DNA from: Geomonas sp. RF6
GTDB lineage: Bacteria > Desulfobacterota > Desulfuromonadia > Geobacterales > Geobacteraceae
Length of the DNA: 64,000 bases
NCBI RefSeq assembly: GCF_021044625.1
Contig: NZ_CP087999.1
Span: 4,609,001-4,673,000 of the forward strand
Direction: 5' to 3'
The position numbers and the translations under genes were made by a program. Under the pieces are notes generated by a model that made no database searches, was not told the DNA's origin, and was given only the letters and a program-made list of their open reading frames with translations. Positions 45,383 through 54,175 of the stretch are shown here, piece after piece (the first letter of the stretch is position 1; the number at the start of each line of letters is the position of its first letter).

Positions 45383-46274
45383 GATTCCCCTCCACAGTCG
45401 CGACAGGGTCACCGAAGTTCAGGTTCAGAAAGACTGCCCCGATGATGATCGACATACCCACGACCTGTGACAGGACGATCTCCTCCCGCAGAAAGAGGGT
45501 GATGAAGACGAGCGACAGAACCGGAGTGAGGAGCGCAAAGTTCGAACTGTGGCTTGTCCTGGTAAGCTGCAGGGCGCGGTTCCAGAGGATGAAGGCGAGC
45601 GCTGTGGGGAAGACGCCGATGTAGAGGAGGATCAGGAGATCGACGGCCCCGATGCGCCAGGTGAAGCCGTAGAAGGGCATAAGGAGAAGAAGAAAGAGGA
45701 GCCCGAAAAGGTTGAACAGGAACATCCCGATACCGACATGGAAGCGGGCATGCTTGATGAGGACGCAAAAGAGCGCAAAGGTAAAGGCGCAGGCAAGGGA
45801 GAGAAGGACCCCCGAGCTCATCTCGAACCCGCGCAGGCTCCCGCCGGAGACGAGAATGAAGACTCCCATGAAGCCGAGGAGCACAAAGGCGACCGAGCGC
45901 AGCGAGGAGTGCTCGCGGTACACCAGGCGGGCCAGCACGATCATCATGAGGGGATACGTATAGGTGAGGATGACGACCTGGGCGGCGGGCAGGTGCTCGT
46001 ACGACTTGATGCACAGAAGCTGCTGCACACCGAGCCCGATGACGCCGGTGAGGATGAAAAAGAGCGGCATCCTGCGAAATTCGGCGACGACCCCGCCCGC
46101 CTCCCCCGTGCGCAAAAGGTTCAGAAAGAGCGCCAGGACCGCGAAGCTCCCCATGTACACCGTGACGCTGTAACCGTCGAGGCGGGAGACACTGAGCTTG
46201 AAGGTCGTTCCGAGGGTGGCGAAAAGGAGCACGGCCAGGAGCGCGTAGATGCTCCCCTTGGTGGAGTCTTTCAT
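45372..46274 (-). CDS. EamA-family (DMT) transporter
   Basis: This 300-residue inner-membrane exporter has ten helices in two EamA repeats. The first starts YALLAVLLFATLGTTFKLSV and the second VLLSLACAFTFALFCVLI. DMT exporters handle amino acids and other small metabolites; the substrate is not determined by sequence. It overlaps rarD by 4 bp (ATGA) and azlC by 11 bp, so it belongs to the MocR-divergent operon. Confidence 0.92.
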   Translation of the reverse strand: MKDSTKGSIYALLAVLLFATLGTTFKLSVSRLDGYSVTVYMGSFAVLALFLNLLRTGEAGGVVAEFRRMPLFFILTGVIGLGVQQLLCIKSYEHLPAAQVVILTYTYPLMMIVLARLVYREHSSLRSVAFVLLGFMGVFILVSGGSLRGFEMSSGVLLSLACAFTFALFCVLIKHARFHVGIGMFLFNLFGLLFLLLLMPFYGFTWRIGAVDLLILLYIGVFPTALAFILWNRALQLTRTSHSSNFALLTPVLSLVFITLFLREEIVLSQVVGMSIIIGAVFLNLNFGDPVATVEGNLGQ

Positions 46275-47224
46275 TCCTGGGGCGCCTCCGCGGGTACGTT
46301 ACGGAGGACGATGTCGCGCCGGGCAGTAGAGATAGCCGACCACGAGTAAAGCGCGAGCCCGCTCCAGATGCAGAGAAACGATGCGAGGTTCGCAGCAGTG
46401 AAGGGCTCGTGGTAAAGCCAGACCGCCTGCAGGAAGTGGAGGCTCGGAGTGATGTACTGCAGAAAGCCCATGGTCATGAGCCTCAGGCGGCGCGCGGCGG
46501 CAGCAAAGAAAAGGAGCGGGACGGCCGTCACCACCCCGCAAAGGATGAGGACGCCGGTGTCGGCTGCAGGTCCCGCGAGAAAGGCGCCGCGCCCGGTGAG
46601 CCCCAGATTAACCAGAAGAACCAGCGCCATCGGCCCCGCGAGGAAGGTCTCCATGGAGAGCCCCACCAGCGAGTCGACGGCCACTGTCTTGCGCAGAAGG
46701 CCGTACAGCCCAAAGGTGATGGCGAGGAGAATGGCGATCCAGGGGACTGCGCCGAGGGTGACTGCAGAAACTGCGACACCGACGACCGCAAGGAGAAGGC
46801 TCACCGCCTGCAAGCGCTGCATCCGCTCGCGCAGGAGCAAAAAGCCGAGCAGGACGTTGACCAGGGGATTCATGAAGTAGCCGAGACTCGACTGCAGCAC
46901 CTCCCCCTTCCCTATCGCATAGATGAAGATAAGCCAGTTGGCGGCGATGAGAACCGTGCTGCAGCAGAGCGTGGCAAAGGTCTTCCACACGCGAAACGCG
47001 CTGCGGATCTCACCCCAGCGACCGCTGACCGTCACCAGTACGGCCAGAAAGAGCATCGACCAGACGATCCGGTGCGCCACCACCTCCAGCGGCGGGATGT
47101 GGGAAACGAGCTTGAAAAAGAGCGGAAAGAAGCCCCACACGAGATATGCCGCAAGGCCGCAGAGTACGCCGCGTCTGCTTTCCTGCGCAGCGGTCAAGCC
47201 GGCCTCAGTTGCACCGGTACTCAT
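46271..47224 (-). CDS. rarD: RarD-type EamA-family transporter
   Basis: This 317-residue protein of the RarD subfamily of DMT transporters has the start GVLCGLAAYLVWGFFPLFFK and motif ANWLIFIYAIGKGEVLQSSLGYFMNPL, written here in two parts for recognition: ANWLIFIYA and QSSLGYFMNPL. About ten helices are present. The ATG at 47224 overlaps the ybaK stop as ATGA and has AGGGAGAG upstream. RarD proteins are linked to chloramphenicol sensitivity in E. coli strains, but the physiological substrate is unknown. Confidence 0.92.
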   Translation of the reverse strand: MSTGATEAGLTAAQESRRGVLCGLAAYLVWGFFPLFFKLVSHIPPLEVVAHRIVWSMLFLAVLVTVSGRWGEIRSAFRVWKTFATLCCSTVLIAANWLIFIYAIGKGEVLQSSLGYFMNPLVNVLLGFLLLRERMQRLQAVSLLLAVVGVAVSAVTLGAVPWIAILLAITFGLYGLLRKTVAVDSLVGLSMETFLAGPMALVLLVNLGLTGRGAFLAGPAADTGVLILCGVVTAVPLLFFAAAARRLRLMTMGFLQYITPSLHFLQAVWLYHEPFTAANLASFLCIWSGLALYSWSAISTARRDIVLRNVPAEAPQE

Positions 47225-47709
47225 GCACTCTCCCTGATAGCGGCGATTTGACCGTCTGTTATGACTGAGAGCTCCTGCGGCGTGAGCCGAAAGAGGGCCG
47301 CCGGCGTCCCCGCCGCTGCCCACAATTCCTGGTACTGCAGCAGGTCCTCATCTATTACCGTCGGAAGCTTTTCCGGGTGCCCGAGGGGGGCGACCCCGCC
47401 GATGGCGAAGCCGGTCTTCTCACGCACGAAAGCAGCATTTGCCTTTGCGATCGGCTCTCCGGCTATTTCGGCGAGGCGCGCCTCTGCGACGCGGTTGCGA
47501 CCGCTGGCAAGGACAAAGAGAGGGTTGCCGCTGACCGTCCCGCGGAAAAGGAGGGATTTTACAATCTGCCCCACATCGCAGCCGACAACCTGCGCCGCCT
47601 CTTCCGCGCTGCGGGTACTCTCGGAGCGCTCCTCCACGCGGCAGGAAAGCCCGAGAGCCGTCAGGGCATCCTGCACGCGCTGCGCGCTCCTGCTCAGTTG
47701 TGCTTCCAT
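47221..47709 (-). CDS. YbaK/EbsC-type aminoacyl-tRNA deacylase
   Basis: This 162-residue trans-editing domain belongs to the family that hydrolyses mischarged tRNA, such as Cys-tRNA(Pro) or Ala-tRNA(Pro). The conserved lysine lies in GQIVKSLLF and the GGVAPLGHP motif is characteristic of the YbaK/ProX group. The ATG at 47709 has GGAG five bases upstream. The gene is translationally coupled to rarD and sits in an operon of exporters, which suggests a shared purpose in handling an unwanted amino acid. Confidence 0.9.
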   Translation of the reverse strand: MEAQLSRSAQRVQDALTALGLSCRVEERSESTRSAEEAAQVVGCDVGQIVKSLLFRGTVSGNPLFVLASGRNRVAEARLAEIAGEPIAKANAAFVREKTGFAIGGVAPLGHPEKLPTVIDEDLLQYQELWAAAGTPAALFRLTPQELSVITDGQIAAIRESA

Positions 47710-47761
47710 ATCAACTCCAAAAGAGATCAAATTGCAATTGGCGGCGGGGCCTGGCGCTGAG

Positions 47762-48031
47762 CTAGGCGGATCCCACCAGGTGCCACACCTCGGCAGGTTT
47801 ACGGTGCGGCATCGCTGCCGCGGCGATACATTTTAACCGGGCATCCCCCCATGCTTCCACGACGATGTGTTCACGGGCGGTTACCTCGATCTGTTCCCCC
47901 GGTGTGAGTACGTAGTCACACGGGTCCCCGCTCCGCGTCAGGTAGAGACATCCCGCCAGACAGCGCAGGGCCCTCACTTCCTTGTTTCCGTCAATCCCCA
48001 GTACAGCGCCATCATCGAGTCCGATTTCCAT
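47762..48031 (-). CDS. DUF2917-family protein
   Basis: This 89-residue protein has the pattern LRCLAGCLYLTRSGDPCDYVLTPGE, shown here only as LYLTRSGDPCDYVL, followed by HIVVEAWGDARL. It resembles a small beta-sandwich or cupin-like fold. DUF2917 has no assigned function. It is the first gene of the operon ending in azlCD and diverges from the MocR gene across 190 bp. A 52-bp gap separates it from the YbaK gene. Confidence 0.85.
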   Translation of the reverse strand: MEIGLDDGAVLGIDGNKEVRALRCLAGCLYLTRSGDPCDYVLTPGEQIEVTAREHIVVEAWGDARLKCIAAAAMPHRKPAEVWHLVGSA

Positions 48032-48133
48032 GACTCCCCCTTCCGCTTCACCGAAGCGGCTATTCCTTTGATGATGGATACTATAAAGTACCTTGCGAAA
48101 AATAACAGATACATTAAATTACAATTGTCACCA

Positions 48134-48186
48134 TAACAGTTTGACAATCGCGACACTGTACCCTATTTTTATTCGCGCAACTGTTA
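48134..48186 (+). promoter_or_regulatory. MocR promoter with flanking inverted repeat
   Basis: The promoter is TTGACA (48141-48146), a 17-bp spacer and TATTTT (48164-48169). The inverted pair TAACAGTT (48134-48141) and AACTGTTA (48179-48186) brackets it. This placement suits autoregulation and divergent control of the exporter operon by the MocR protein. Confidence 0.7.
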
Positions 48187-48223
48187 CTGTCGCAAGACTT
48201 GCCGACTCGATAGGATGTGGCCC

Positions 48224-49669
48224 ATGGAAAAGAACTGCAGCGTCAACGGCTCGAAAACGCCCCTTTATGAAGAAGTCGCCGGGCAGGTCGCCCACCTCAT
48301 CGAAGAGGGCACCTTCGGCCCCGGCTCGCGGATACCCTCGGTGCGGGCCTTGAGCCGTCAGCTCAACGTGAGCATCAACACGGTGATGGAGGCGTACGGG
48401 CTGCTGGAGGACCGCAGCCTCATCGAGGCACGTCCGCAGTCAGGGTACTACGTGCTGGCGCGTCTCGGGAACATCCCTGCCGAGCCAGGGGTCTCGTCCC
48501 CGCGCTCGCAGCCGACGAAGGTGAGCATCAAGGAGCTCTCCAACATGATCATGCGCGACATGCGGGACACCTCCCTCGTCCCGCTCGGCGCGGCGATCCC
48601 CAATCCCGAGCACCTCCCGGTGGACAGGCTGAACCGCATGCTCTCCACCGAGGCGCGCCGCTACCGGGAGCAGAGCGTTTCCTACGAGAGCCCTCCCGGT
48701 TGCGAGAAGCTGCGGGTGCAGGTCGCCCGCCGTCTCGTCTCCACCGGCTGCACCCTCACCCCGGACCAGATCGTCACCACCTGCGGCTGCATGGAAGCGG
48801 TCAATCTCGCGCTCCTTGCCGTCTGCCGCCCCGGTGACACCGTCGCCATCGAGTCGCCGAGCTACTACAACTTCCTGCAGGCACTGGAGCTTTACGGCCT
48901 GAAGGCGCTGGAGATACCGACCCATCCGCGGGACGGGATGAGGATCGACACCCTGCGCTACGCCATGGAGCACAACAAGATCAGCGCCTGCCTCGTGGTG
49001 AGCAACTTCTCCAACCCGTTGGGGAGTCTCATGCCGGACGACAAAAAAAAGGAGCTTGTGGAGCTCCTGGCCGCGCACGACGTCCCTCTCATCGAGGACG
49101 ACCTGAACGGCGACCTCAGCTTCTCGCACGAGCGGCCGCGGGTGGCGAAGTCGTACGACAAGAAGGGGCTGGTGATGCTCTGCTCCTCCTTTTCCAAGAC
49201 GCTCGCACCGGGGTACCGGGTCGGCTGGATCGCGCCGGGGCGCTTTCAGGGGGAGATCGAGAGACTGAAGGGGATCACCACGATAGCCGACGCCACCCCG
49301 CCGCAACTGGCGATAGCGGAGTTTCTGGCAAATGGCGGCTACGACCATCACCTGAGGACCCTGAGGCGGATCCACGCCCGGCAGACCTCGCTCATGGCGC
49401 AGGCGGTCGGACGCTACTTCCCTGAAGGGACGAAGATCACCAATCCTGCAGGGGGGTTTGTGCTGTGGGTGGAGTTTCCGGAATACGTCGACTCCCTCGT
49501 CCTGTACGAGCAGGCGCTGAAGGCGGGTATCACCATCGCGCCGGGGCCGGTCTTCTCGGCGATGCAGAAGTACCGCAACTGCATTCGCCTCAATGCCGGA
49601 TACTGGTCCGATAGGGTGGAACGGGCGATAGAAACGCTCGGGAAATTTGCCGCAGCGATGGAGAGTTGA
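48224..49669 (+). CDS. MocR-family transcriptional regulator (GntR HTH plus aminotransferase domain)
   Basis: This 481-residue regulator has an N-terminal winged helix (IPSVRALSRQLNVSINTVMEAY, recognisable as PSVRALSRQLNVSINTV) and a C-terminal PLP-binding aminotransferase-I domain. The PLP lysine is in SSFSKTLAPGYRVGW, with the ring-contacting Asp region in VSNFSNPLG. MocR proteins sense PLP or an amino-acid-PLP adduct. The ATG at 48224 is favoured by AGGA eight bases upstream; an ATG at 48215 has none. It diverges from the DUF2917-YbaK-RarD-EamA-AzlCD operon, its most likely target. Confidence 0.93.
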   Translation: MEKNCSVNGSKTPLYEEVAGQVAHLIEEGTFGPGSRIPSVRALSRQLNVSINTVMEAYGLLEDRSLIEARPQSGYYVLARLGNIPAEPGVSSPRSQPTKVSIKELSNMIMRDMRDTSLVPLGAAIPNPEHLPVDRLNRMLSTEARRYREQSVSYESPPGCEKLRVQVARRLVSTGCTLTPDQIVTTCGCMEAVNLALLAVCRPGDTVAIESPSYYNFLQALELYGLKALEIPTHPRDGMRIDTLRYAMEHNKISACLVVSNFSNPLGSLMPDDKKKELVELLAAHDVPLIEDDLNGDLSFSHERPRVAKSYDKKGLVMLCSSFSKTLAPGYRVGWIAPGRFQGEIERLKGITTIADATPPQLAIAEFLANGGYDHHLRTLRRIHARQTSLMAQAVGRYFPEGTKITNPAGGFVLWVEFPEYVDSLVLYEQALKAGITIAPGPVFSAMQKYRNCIRLNAGYWSDRVERAIETLGKFAAAMES

Positions 49670-49689
49670 GGGGCGCACCCCATCCCCGC

Positions 49690-50046
49690 CCTGTCCCTCC
49701 CCCTTGAAAGGCTCCTCCGGCAATTCCGGGGTCGGTACATTGCCACGAAGCACTGCAGAAGGCCCAACGTTCCCCCCTTTGCGAAGGTTCATCCGGGAAT
49801 TCCGGGAATTCAGCCCGGTCGCTTCCGTTGACGTGAGGGGACACTAGTGGCGCCGCGCTGGAGCACAGGCTTCCCAGCCTGTACCGCGGCGCCAGCCGCG
49901 CGGTCTGTGGCGGCTGCGCCGCCATCGCAGGCAAGATGCCTACGCTCCAGCGTGGGCGCACCCGGATTCTTTGTAGCGCGTTCCCCAGAATTCCCGGAAG
50001 ACCCTTCGCGAAGGGGGGACAGGGGGGATTTAGCTCTTCGTTGGCA
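49690..50046. repeat. Mosaic palindromic repeat, locus C
   Basis: This is the largest copy. A second-type core (cattgccacgaagcactgcagaagg) is followed by a full first-type core, inverted relative to locus A, and the tail aaggggggacaggggggattt to cgttggcac. A shorter hairpin block with ggcggcgcagccgcc continues to 50140. It lies between two converging genes. Confidence 0.85.
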
Positions 50047-50146
50047 CTGAGATATCTCTTCACTGCCCCGGGGCCTCACGCTGGAGCGCAGGCATCTCCG
50101 CCCACGTTGGCGGCGCAGCCGCCATCTCCCCGGAGCCCGGAGATAG

Positions 50147-50752
50147 TCAGTGGATCCCCAGGAAACCCCGTATCCCGGTAAAGACCAGCTGAGCGGCGAT
50201 CGCGGCGAGCATGAGGCCGGTGAGCTTGCTCATGATCGTTATCCCCTTCCTCCCGATCACATGCTCTATCGCCTGCGCGCAGTACAGAATTATCCCGATG
50301 CACAACACCGCTGCGGCAAGCGCACCGCATCCCGCCGTCACCTGCCAGTACTCCTGCAGATCAGCACCCATGACCATCAAGGCACCGGTCGTCGCCGGCC
50401 CCACCGTGATCGGGATCGCCAGCGGCACGACTGAAATGTCGTCCTGCCGCTCTCCAGGCGCGACCGCCTCCCCCTGCACCATCTGCACGGCCGAAAGGAA
50501 AAGGAGGGCGCCGGCGCCGATGCGGAAAGCGTCGAGGGTGATGCCGAAGAGGGTGAAGAGATGGTTGCCGAAGAAATAGAGAATGAAACAGGCGAGCAAG
50601 ACGGCGAAGGTGACGCGGACCGCCAGCCTGCGCCTCCCCTCCCCTCCCATCTCCTGGGTCATCGCCAGAAATACGGAGAGGACGAAGAAGGGGGTGAGGA
50701 GGAAGAAGAACTTGATCCACACGCTGATGAAGAAGTTTACGTACATGTTCAT
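50147..50752 (-). CDS. MarC-family integral membrane protein
   Basis: This 201-residue protein has six predicted helices. It carries the family segment VPLAIPITVGPATTGALMV, shown in part as PLAIPITVGPATTGA. MarC/YchE proteins were once linked to antibiotic resistance and some members to amino-acid export; the role remains uncertain. The start overlaps the preceding transporter stop by 4 bp, so it is the last gene of the livHMGF operon. Confidence 0.9.
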   Translation of the reverse strand: MNMYVNFFISVWIKFFFLLTPFFVLSVFLAMTQEMGGEGRRRLAVRVTFAVLLACFILYFFGNHLFTLFGITLDAFRIGAGALLFLSAVQMVQGEAVAPGERQDDISVVPLAIPITVGPATTGALMVMGADLQEYWQVTAGCGALAAAVLCIGIILYCAQAIEHVIGRKGITIMSKLTGLMLAAIAAQLVFTGIRGFLGIH

Positions 50753-51690
50753 GATGCCTCCGTCGTGGCGGAGGAGGCTCCAGTCACCGCCGCACTCTTT
50801 GAGTAGCGGGACGAGACCCTGGTAAAGATGAAGAGGCCGGCAAAGATCAGCGCCCCGCCGAGAAGCTGGCGCGCGGTCGGGGTCTCATGGAGGAAGATCG
50901 AGGCCCAAAGGATTGCTCCGAGCGGCTCGCCGAGGATGCTGACGGAGACGACCGACGCCTGCACGTAGCGTAGCGCCCAGTTGAAGGTCGTGTGGCCAAG
51001 GACTGTGCACACGCCCGCCAGTGCAAGAACGAGTACCCAGTCTGCAGCGGGATACGGGTAAAAAGGGATCTTCGCAAAGAGGGTCGCCGCGACCAGCACG
51101 ACGGAGCTCACGCCGTAGGTCACGAAGGTATACCCGGAGAGCTCCACGCTCCCCCGCAGCCGCCGCCCGATCAGGATGTAGCCGGAGACGAAGATTGCTG
51201 CGGCAAATGCCAGCACGTCCCCCCAGAAGGCATCCATCCCGATCTTGAAATCCCCCGCCCCGATGACGAAGCTGCCGGAGAGGGCGAGTATCCCGCCAAA
51301 GACGGCCATGCGCGGCACCTTCTCTCCAAAGAAGAGCCACGAGCCGAGGAGCACGAAGACGGGCTGGGTGGTGACGATGACGACGGAGCTGGCGACGCTT
51401 GTGTATTTGAGCGAGGTGAACCAGGTGACGAAGTGGAGCGCCAGGAAGGCGCCGCTTCCGGCGCACAGGAGGAGCTGCCGGCGATTCATCGCTCGCACGC
51501 CGCGAAGGCGCCCGGCAACAGTGGTGGGCGCCAGGAGAAGGAAGGTGAAAAGGAGCCGGTAGCTCGCGATAATGAGGGGGGGCGCCGTGCACAGCCGCAC
51601 GAAGAGCGCCGAGAAGGAGACGGCAAAAACCCCTACCAGGACTGCAAGGTAGGGGTTCACCAGCGGTTTATGTACGGTTGCCTCAGGCAC
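50749..51690 (-). CDS. EamA-family (DMT) transporter
   Basis: This is a 313-residue, ten-helix DMT exporter. The first EamA repeat contains GVFAVSFSALFVRLCTAPPL and the second starts GDVLAFAAAIFVSGYIL. The GTG at 51690 has GGAG at proper spacing and lies one base from the livF stop. Finding a DMT exporter cotranscribed with a branched-chain amino acid importer is notable. Confidence 0.9.
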   Translation of the reverse strand: MPEATVHKPLVNPYLAVLVGVFAVSFSALFVRLCTAPPLIIASYRLLFTFLLLAPTTVAGRLRGVRAMNRRQLLLCAGSGAFLALHFVTWFTSLKYTSVASSVVIVTTQPVFVLLGSWLFFGEKVPRMAVFGGILALSGSFVIGAGDFKIGMDAFWGDVLAFAAAIFVSGYILIGRRLRGSVELSGYTFVTYGVSSVVLVAATLFAKIPFYPYPAADWVLVLALAGVCTVLGHTTFNWALRYVQASVVSVSILGEPLGAILWASIFLHETPTARQLLGGALIFAGLFIFTRVSSRYSKSAAVTGASSATTEAS

Positions 51691-51691
51691 C

Positions 51692-52399
51692 CTATTCTCC
51701 AAGGTAAGCCTTGCGCACCTCGGGATTAGCTGCCAGCTCCTTGGCGTCACCTTTCAGGACGACCTCGCCCGTCTCGAGGACGTAGGCGCGGTTGGCGATG
51801 GAGAGCGCCATGTGGGCGTTCTGCTCCACCAGCATGATCGTCGTCCCGGTCTTGTTGATCTCGCCGATGATCTCGAAGATCTTCTCCACCAGCATCGGAG
51901 CAAGCCCCATGGAGGGCTCGTCCAGGAGGAGGAGCTTCGGGCTGGTCATCAGGGCGCGCCCCATGGCGAGCATCTGCTGCTCCCCGCCGGAGAGGGTCTT
52001 CGCGAGCTGCTTCTTGCGCTCGGCAAGGCGGGGGAAGAGCGAAAAGGCCCGCTCGATCCCGTCCTGCATCATCTTCTTGTCGCTCTTGGAATAGGCACCC
52101 ATCTCCAGGTTCTCCAGAACGCTCATCTTGGAGAAGACGCGACGCCCTTCCGGAACCTGGCAGATCCCCATCTTCACGATCTCGTGGGGGGGAACCTGGG
52201 TAATATCTTTTCCGTTATAGGAGATCTTGCCGGCGGCCGCCGGGACGATCCCCGAGATGGTGTTGAGAATGGTGGTCTTCCCGGCGCCGTTGGCACCGAT
52301 CAGCGCTACGATCTCACCCTGCTTCACTTCGCAGTTGACACCTTTGAGGGCCTTGATCGCCTTGTAATTTACCGAGAGTTGTTCAACGACGAGCATCAT
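51692..52399 (-). CDS. livF: Branched-chain amino acid ABC transporter ATPase LivF
   Basis: This is a 235-residue nucleotide-binding subunit. The Walker A is GANGAGKTT, the signature TLSGGEQQMLAMGRAL and the Walker B LLLLDEPSMGL. The switch region is MLVEQNAH, and the C-terminus NPEVRKAYLGE is typical of LivF. It pairs with LivG on the LivHM permease. Specificity (Leu/Ile/Val or another hydrophobic ligand) depends on the binding protein, which is not in this operon. Confidence 0.95.
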   Translation of the reverse strand: MMLVVEQLSVNYKAIKALKGVNCEVKQGEIVALIGANGAGKTTILNTISGIVPAAAGKISYNGKDITQVPPHEIVKMGICQVPEGRRVFSKMSVLENLEMGAYSKSDKKMMQDGIERAFSLFPRLAERKKQLAKTLSGGEQQMLAMGRALMTSPKLLLLDEPSMGLAPMLVEKIFEIIGEINKTGTTIMLVEQNAHMALSIANRAYVLETGEVVLKGDAKELAANPEVRKAYLGE

Positions 52400-52428
52400 C
52401 TGATCCTTTGCGATCTTGGTCTTGGTCC

Positions 52429-53202
52429 CTAGTGGACGGCCGCTTTGCCGAGGTAGGCCTCGATGACCTTCGGGTTGGCGCGCACCTCGTCCGGGTTCCC
52501 CTCGGCGATCTTAACGCCGTAGTCGAGAACGGTGATCCGGTCGGAGATCCCCATCACGAACTTCATGTCGTGCTCCACGAGGAAAACGGTGATGCCGGTC
52601 CCCCTGATCTTCTGCACGATGTCCATGAGGATCTGCTTCTCGAAGGGGTTCATGCCGGCAGCCGGCTCATCGAGGAGGATGATGCGCGGCTTCAGCGCCA
52701 GGGCGCGGGCAATCTCCAGGCGGCGCTGCTCCCCGTAGGAGAGGTTGGAGGCAAGCTCCGCAGCCTTCCCGGCGAGCTCGACGCGGCCGAGGCACTCCAT
52801 GGCGAGCTTCACGAGCTCCGCCTCCTGCTTCTTCACCCAGGGGGCCGGTGCCATGATGGCGCCCATGAGGTCCCAGGTGCCCTGGGTATGGGCTCCGATC
52901 AGCACGTTTTCCAGCACGGTCAGCTCGTTGAAGAGGCGGATGTTCTGGAAGGTGCGCCCGATGCCGAGGGCGGCGATCTGGTGCGTCTTCTTGCCGCTGA
53001 TCTGGCTGCCGCTGAAGCTGATCTTCCCCTCCGTCGGGGTGTAGATCCCGGTGATCAGGTTGAAGAGGGTGCTCTTTCCCGCGCCGTTCGGCCCGATGAG
53101 GGCCTGGATGCTCCCCTCCTCCACGGCGAGGTCGACCTTGTCGACCGCCACGAGGCCGCCGAAACGGATAGTCACTTTATCGAGGTTAAGTATTGTAGCC
53201 AT
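52429..53202 (-). CDS. livG: Branched-chain amino acid ABC transporter ATPase LivG
   Basis: This 257-residue ATPase has Walker A GPNGAGKSTLFN, signature LSYGEQRRLEIARAL, Walker B IILLDEPAAGMNP and switch FLVEHDMKFVM. The C-terminal extension VIEAYLGKAAVH is LivG-like. It lies 39 bp downstream of livM and 29 bp upstream of livF on the same strand. Confidence 0.95.
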   Translation of the reverse strand: MATILNLDKVTIRFGGLVAVDKVDLAVEEGSIQALIGPNGAGKSTLFNLITGIYTPTEGKISFSGSQISGKKTHQIAALGIGRTFQNIRLFNELTVLENVLIGAHTQGTWDLMGAIMAPAPWVKKQEAELVKLAMECLGRVELAGKAAELASNLSYGEQRRLEIARALALKPRIILLDEPAAGMNPFEKQILMDIVQKIRGTGITVFLVEHDMKFVMGISDRITVLDYGVKIAEGNPDEVRANPKVIEAYLGKAAVH

Positions 53203-53241
53203 ACGGAAATCCCTGCTTGTTGATGTGACGGCCGGGGCCGC

Positions 53242-54171
53242 TTACAGCTCGTTGCGCTCCACGATGTGGGGGAGCGTCTCGTGCGCCTTGCGACCGAGGG
53301 CCCGCATGAGAAGGCCGGTGAAGTTCACGCCCCCGAGAAGGCCGTTGGGGCGGAACACCATGAGGCAGACAAGGAGCGCGCCGTAGACGAGCATCCGGTA
53401 CTGGGACATGAAGCGGAGGAACTCCGGCGCTGCGGTCAGGATCGCGGCGCCAAAGACGGTGCCGGGGATCGACCCGAGGCCGCCGAGGACCACCATGCTC
53501 AGAATGTCGACCGATTTCAGGAAGCCGAAGTCGGAGGGGTTGATGTAGCTCAGGAAGTGCGCATAGAGCGCCCCGCCGATCCCGGCGAGGAAGGTACCGA
53601 TGGCAAAGGACTGCACCTTGTAGCGCGGCAGGTTGATCCCCATCGCCTCGGCGGCGATCTCGTCCTCGCGTATCGCCTTCAGCGCCCTGCCGAAACGGGA
53701 GGACTGCAGGAAGGTCACGAAGATGATGGCGAGGATCGCCACCACCCAGACTAAGATCGGCATCGGGATCACGGTCTTCGCAGGGAGGACCTGCAAGCCG
53801 AGCGCCTTGTTGGTGATATCGAGGTTCAGGAAGACGACCTTCACGATCTCGGCAAACCCGAGGGTGCAGATCGCGAGGTAATCGCCGGTGAGACGCAGGA
53901 TCGGAAATCCGATCATGACGCCGATCAGTGCGGTAAAGAGGCCGGACATCACCAGGTTCAGCTCGAAGGGGAGCCCCAGCCTGTTGGTGAAGATCGCGCT
54001 GATGAAGGCGCCGATGCTCATGAAGGCCGCGTGCCCCAGGGAGAGCTGCCCGGTAAGGCCGGTGATGACGTTGAGACCAAGGGCGAGCGGGATGGCGACG
54101 CCGATGTTCACAAGGATCTGCAATGTATAGGGGTCGATGGACCCCACCAAGCTCTGGAGAAAATCAGCCAT
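53242..54171 (-). CDS. livM: Branched-chain amino acid ABC transporter permease LivM
   Basis: This 309-residue permease has about eight to nine helices. Typical LivM motifs are GLTGQLSLGHAAFMSIGAF, GDYLAICTLGFAEIVK and RFGRALKAIREDEIAAEAMG, the coupling loop. The start is four bases after the livH stop. Confidence 0.95.
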   Translation of the reverse strand: MADFLQSLVGSIDPYTLQILVNIGVAIPLALGLNVITGLTGQLSLGHAAFMSIGAFISAIFTNRLGLPFELNLVMSGLFTALIGVMIGFPILRLTGDYLAICTLGFAEIVKVVFLNLDITNKALGLQVLPAKTVIPMPILVWVVAILAIIFVTFLQSSRFGRALKAIREDEIAAEAMGINLPRYKVQSFAIGTFLAGIGGALYAHFLSYINPSDFGFLKSVDILSMVVLGGLGSIPGTVFGAAILTAAPEFLRFMSQYRMLVYGALLVCLMVFRPNGLLGGVNFTGLLMRALGRKAHETLPHIVERNEL

Positions 54172-54175
54172 GTTC

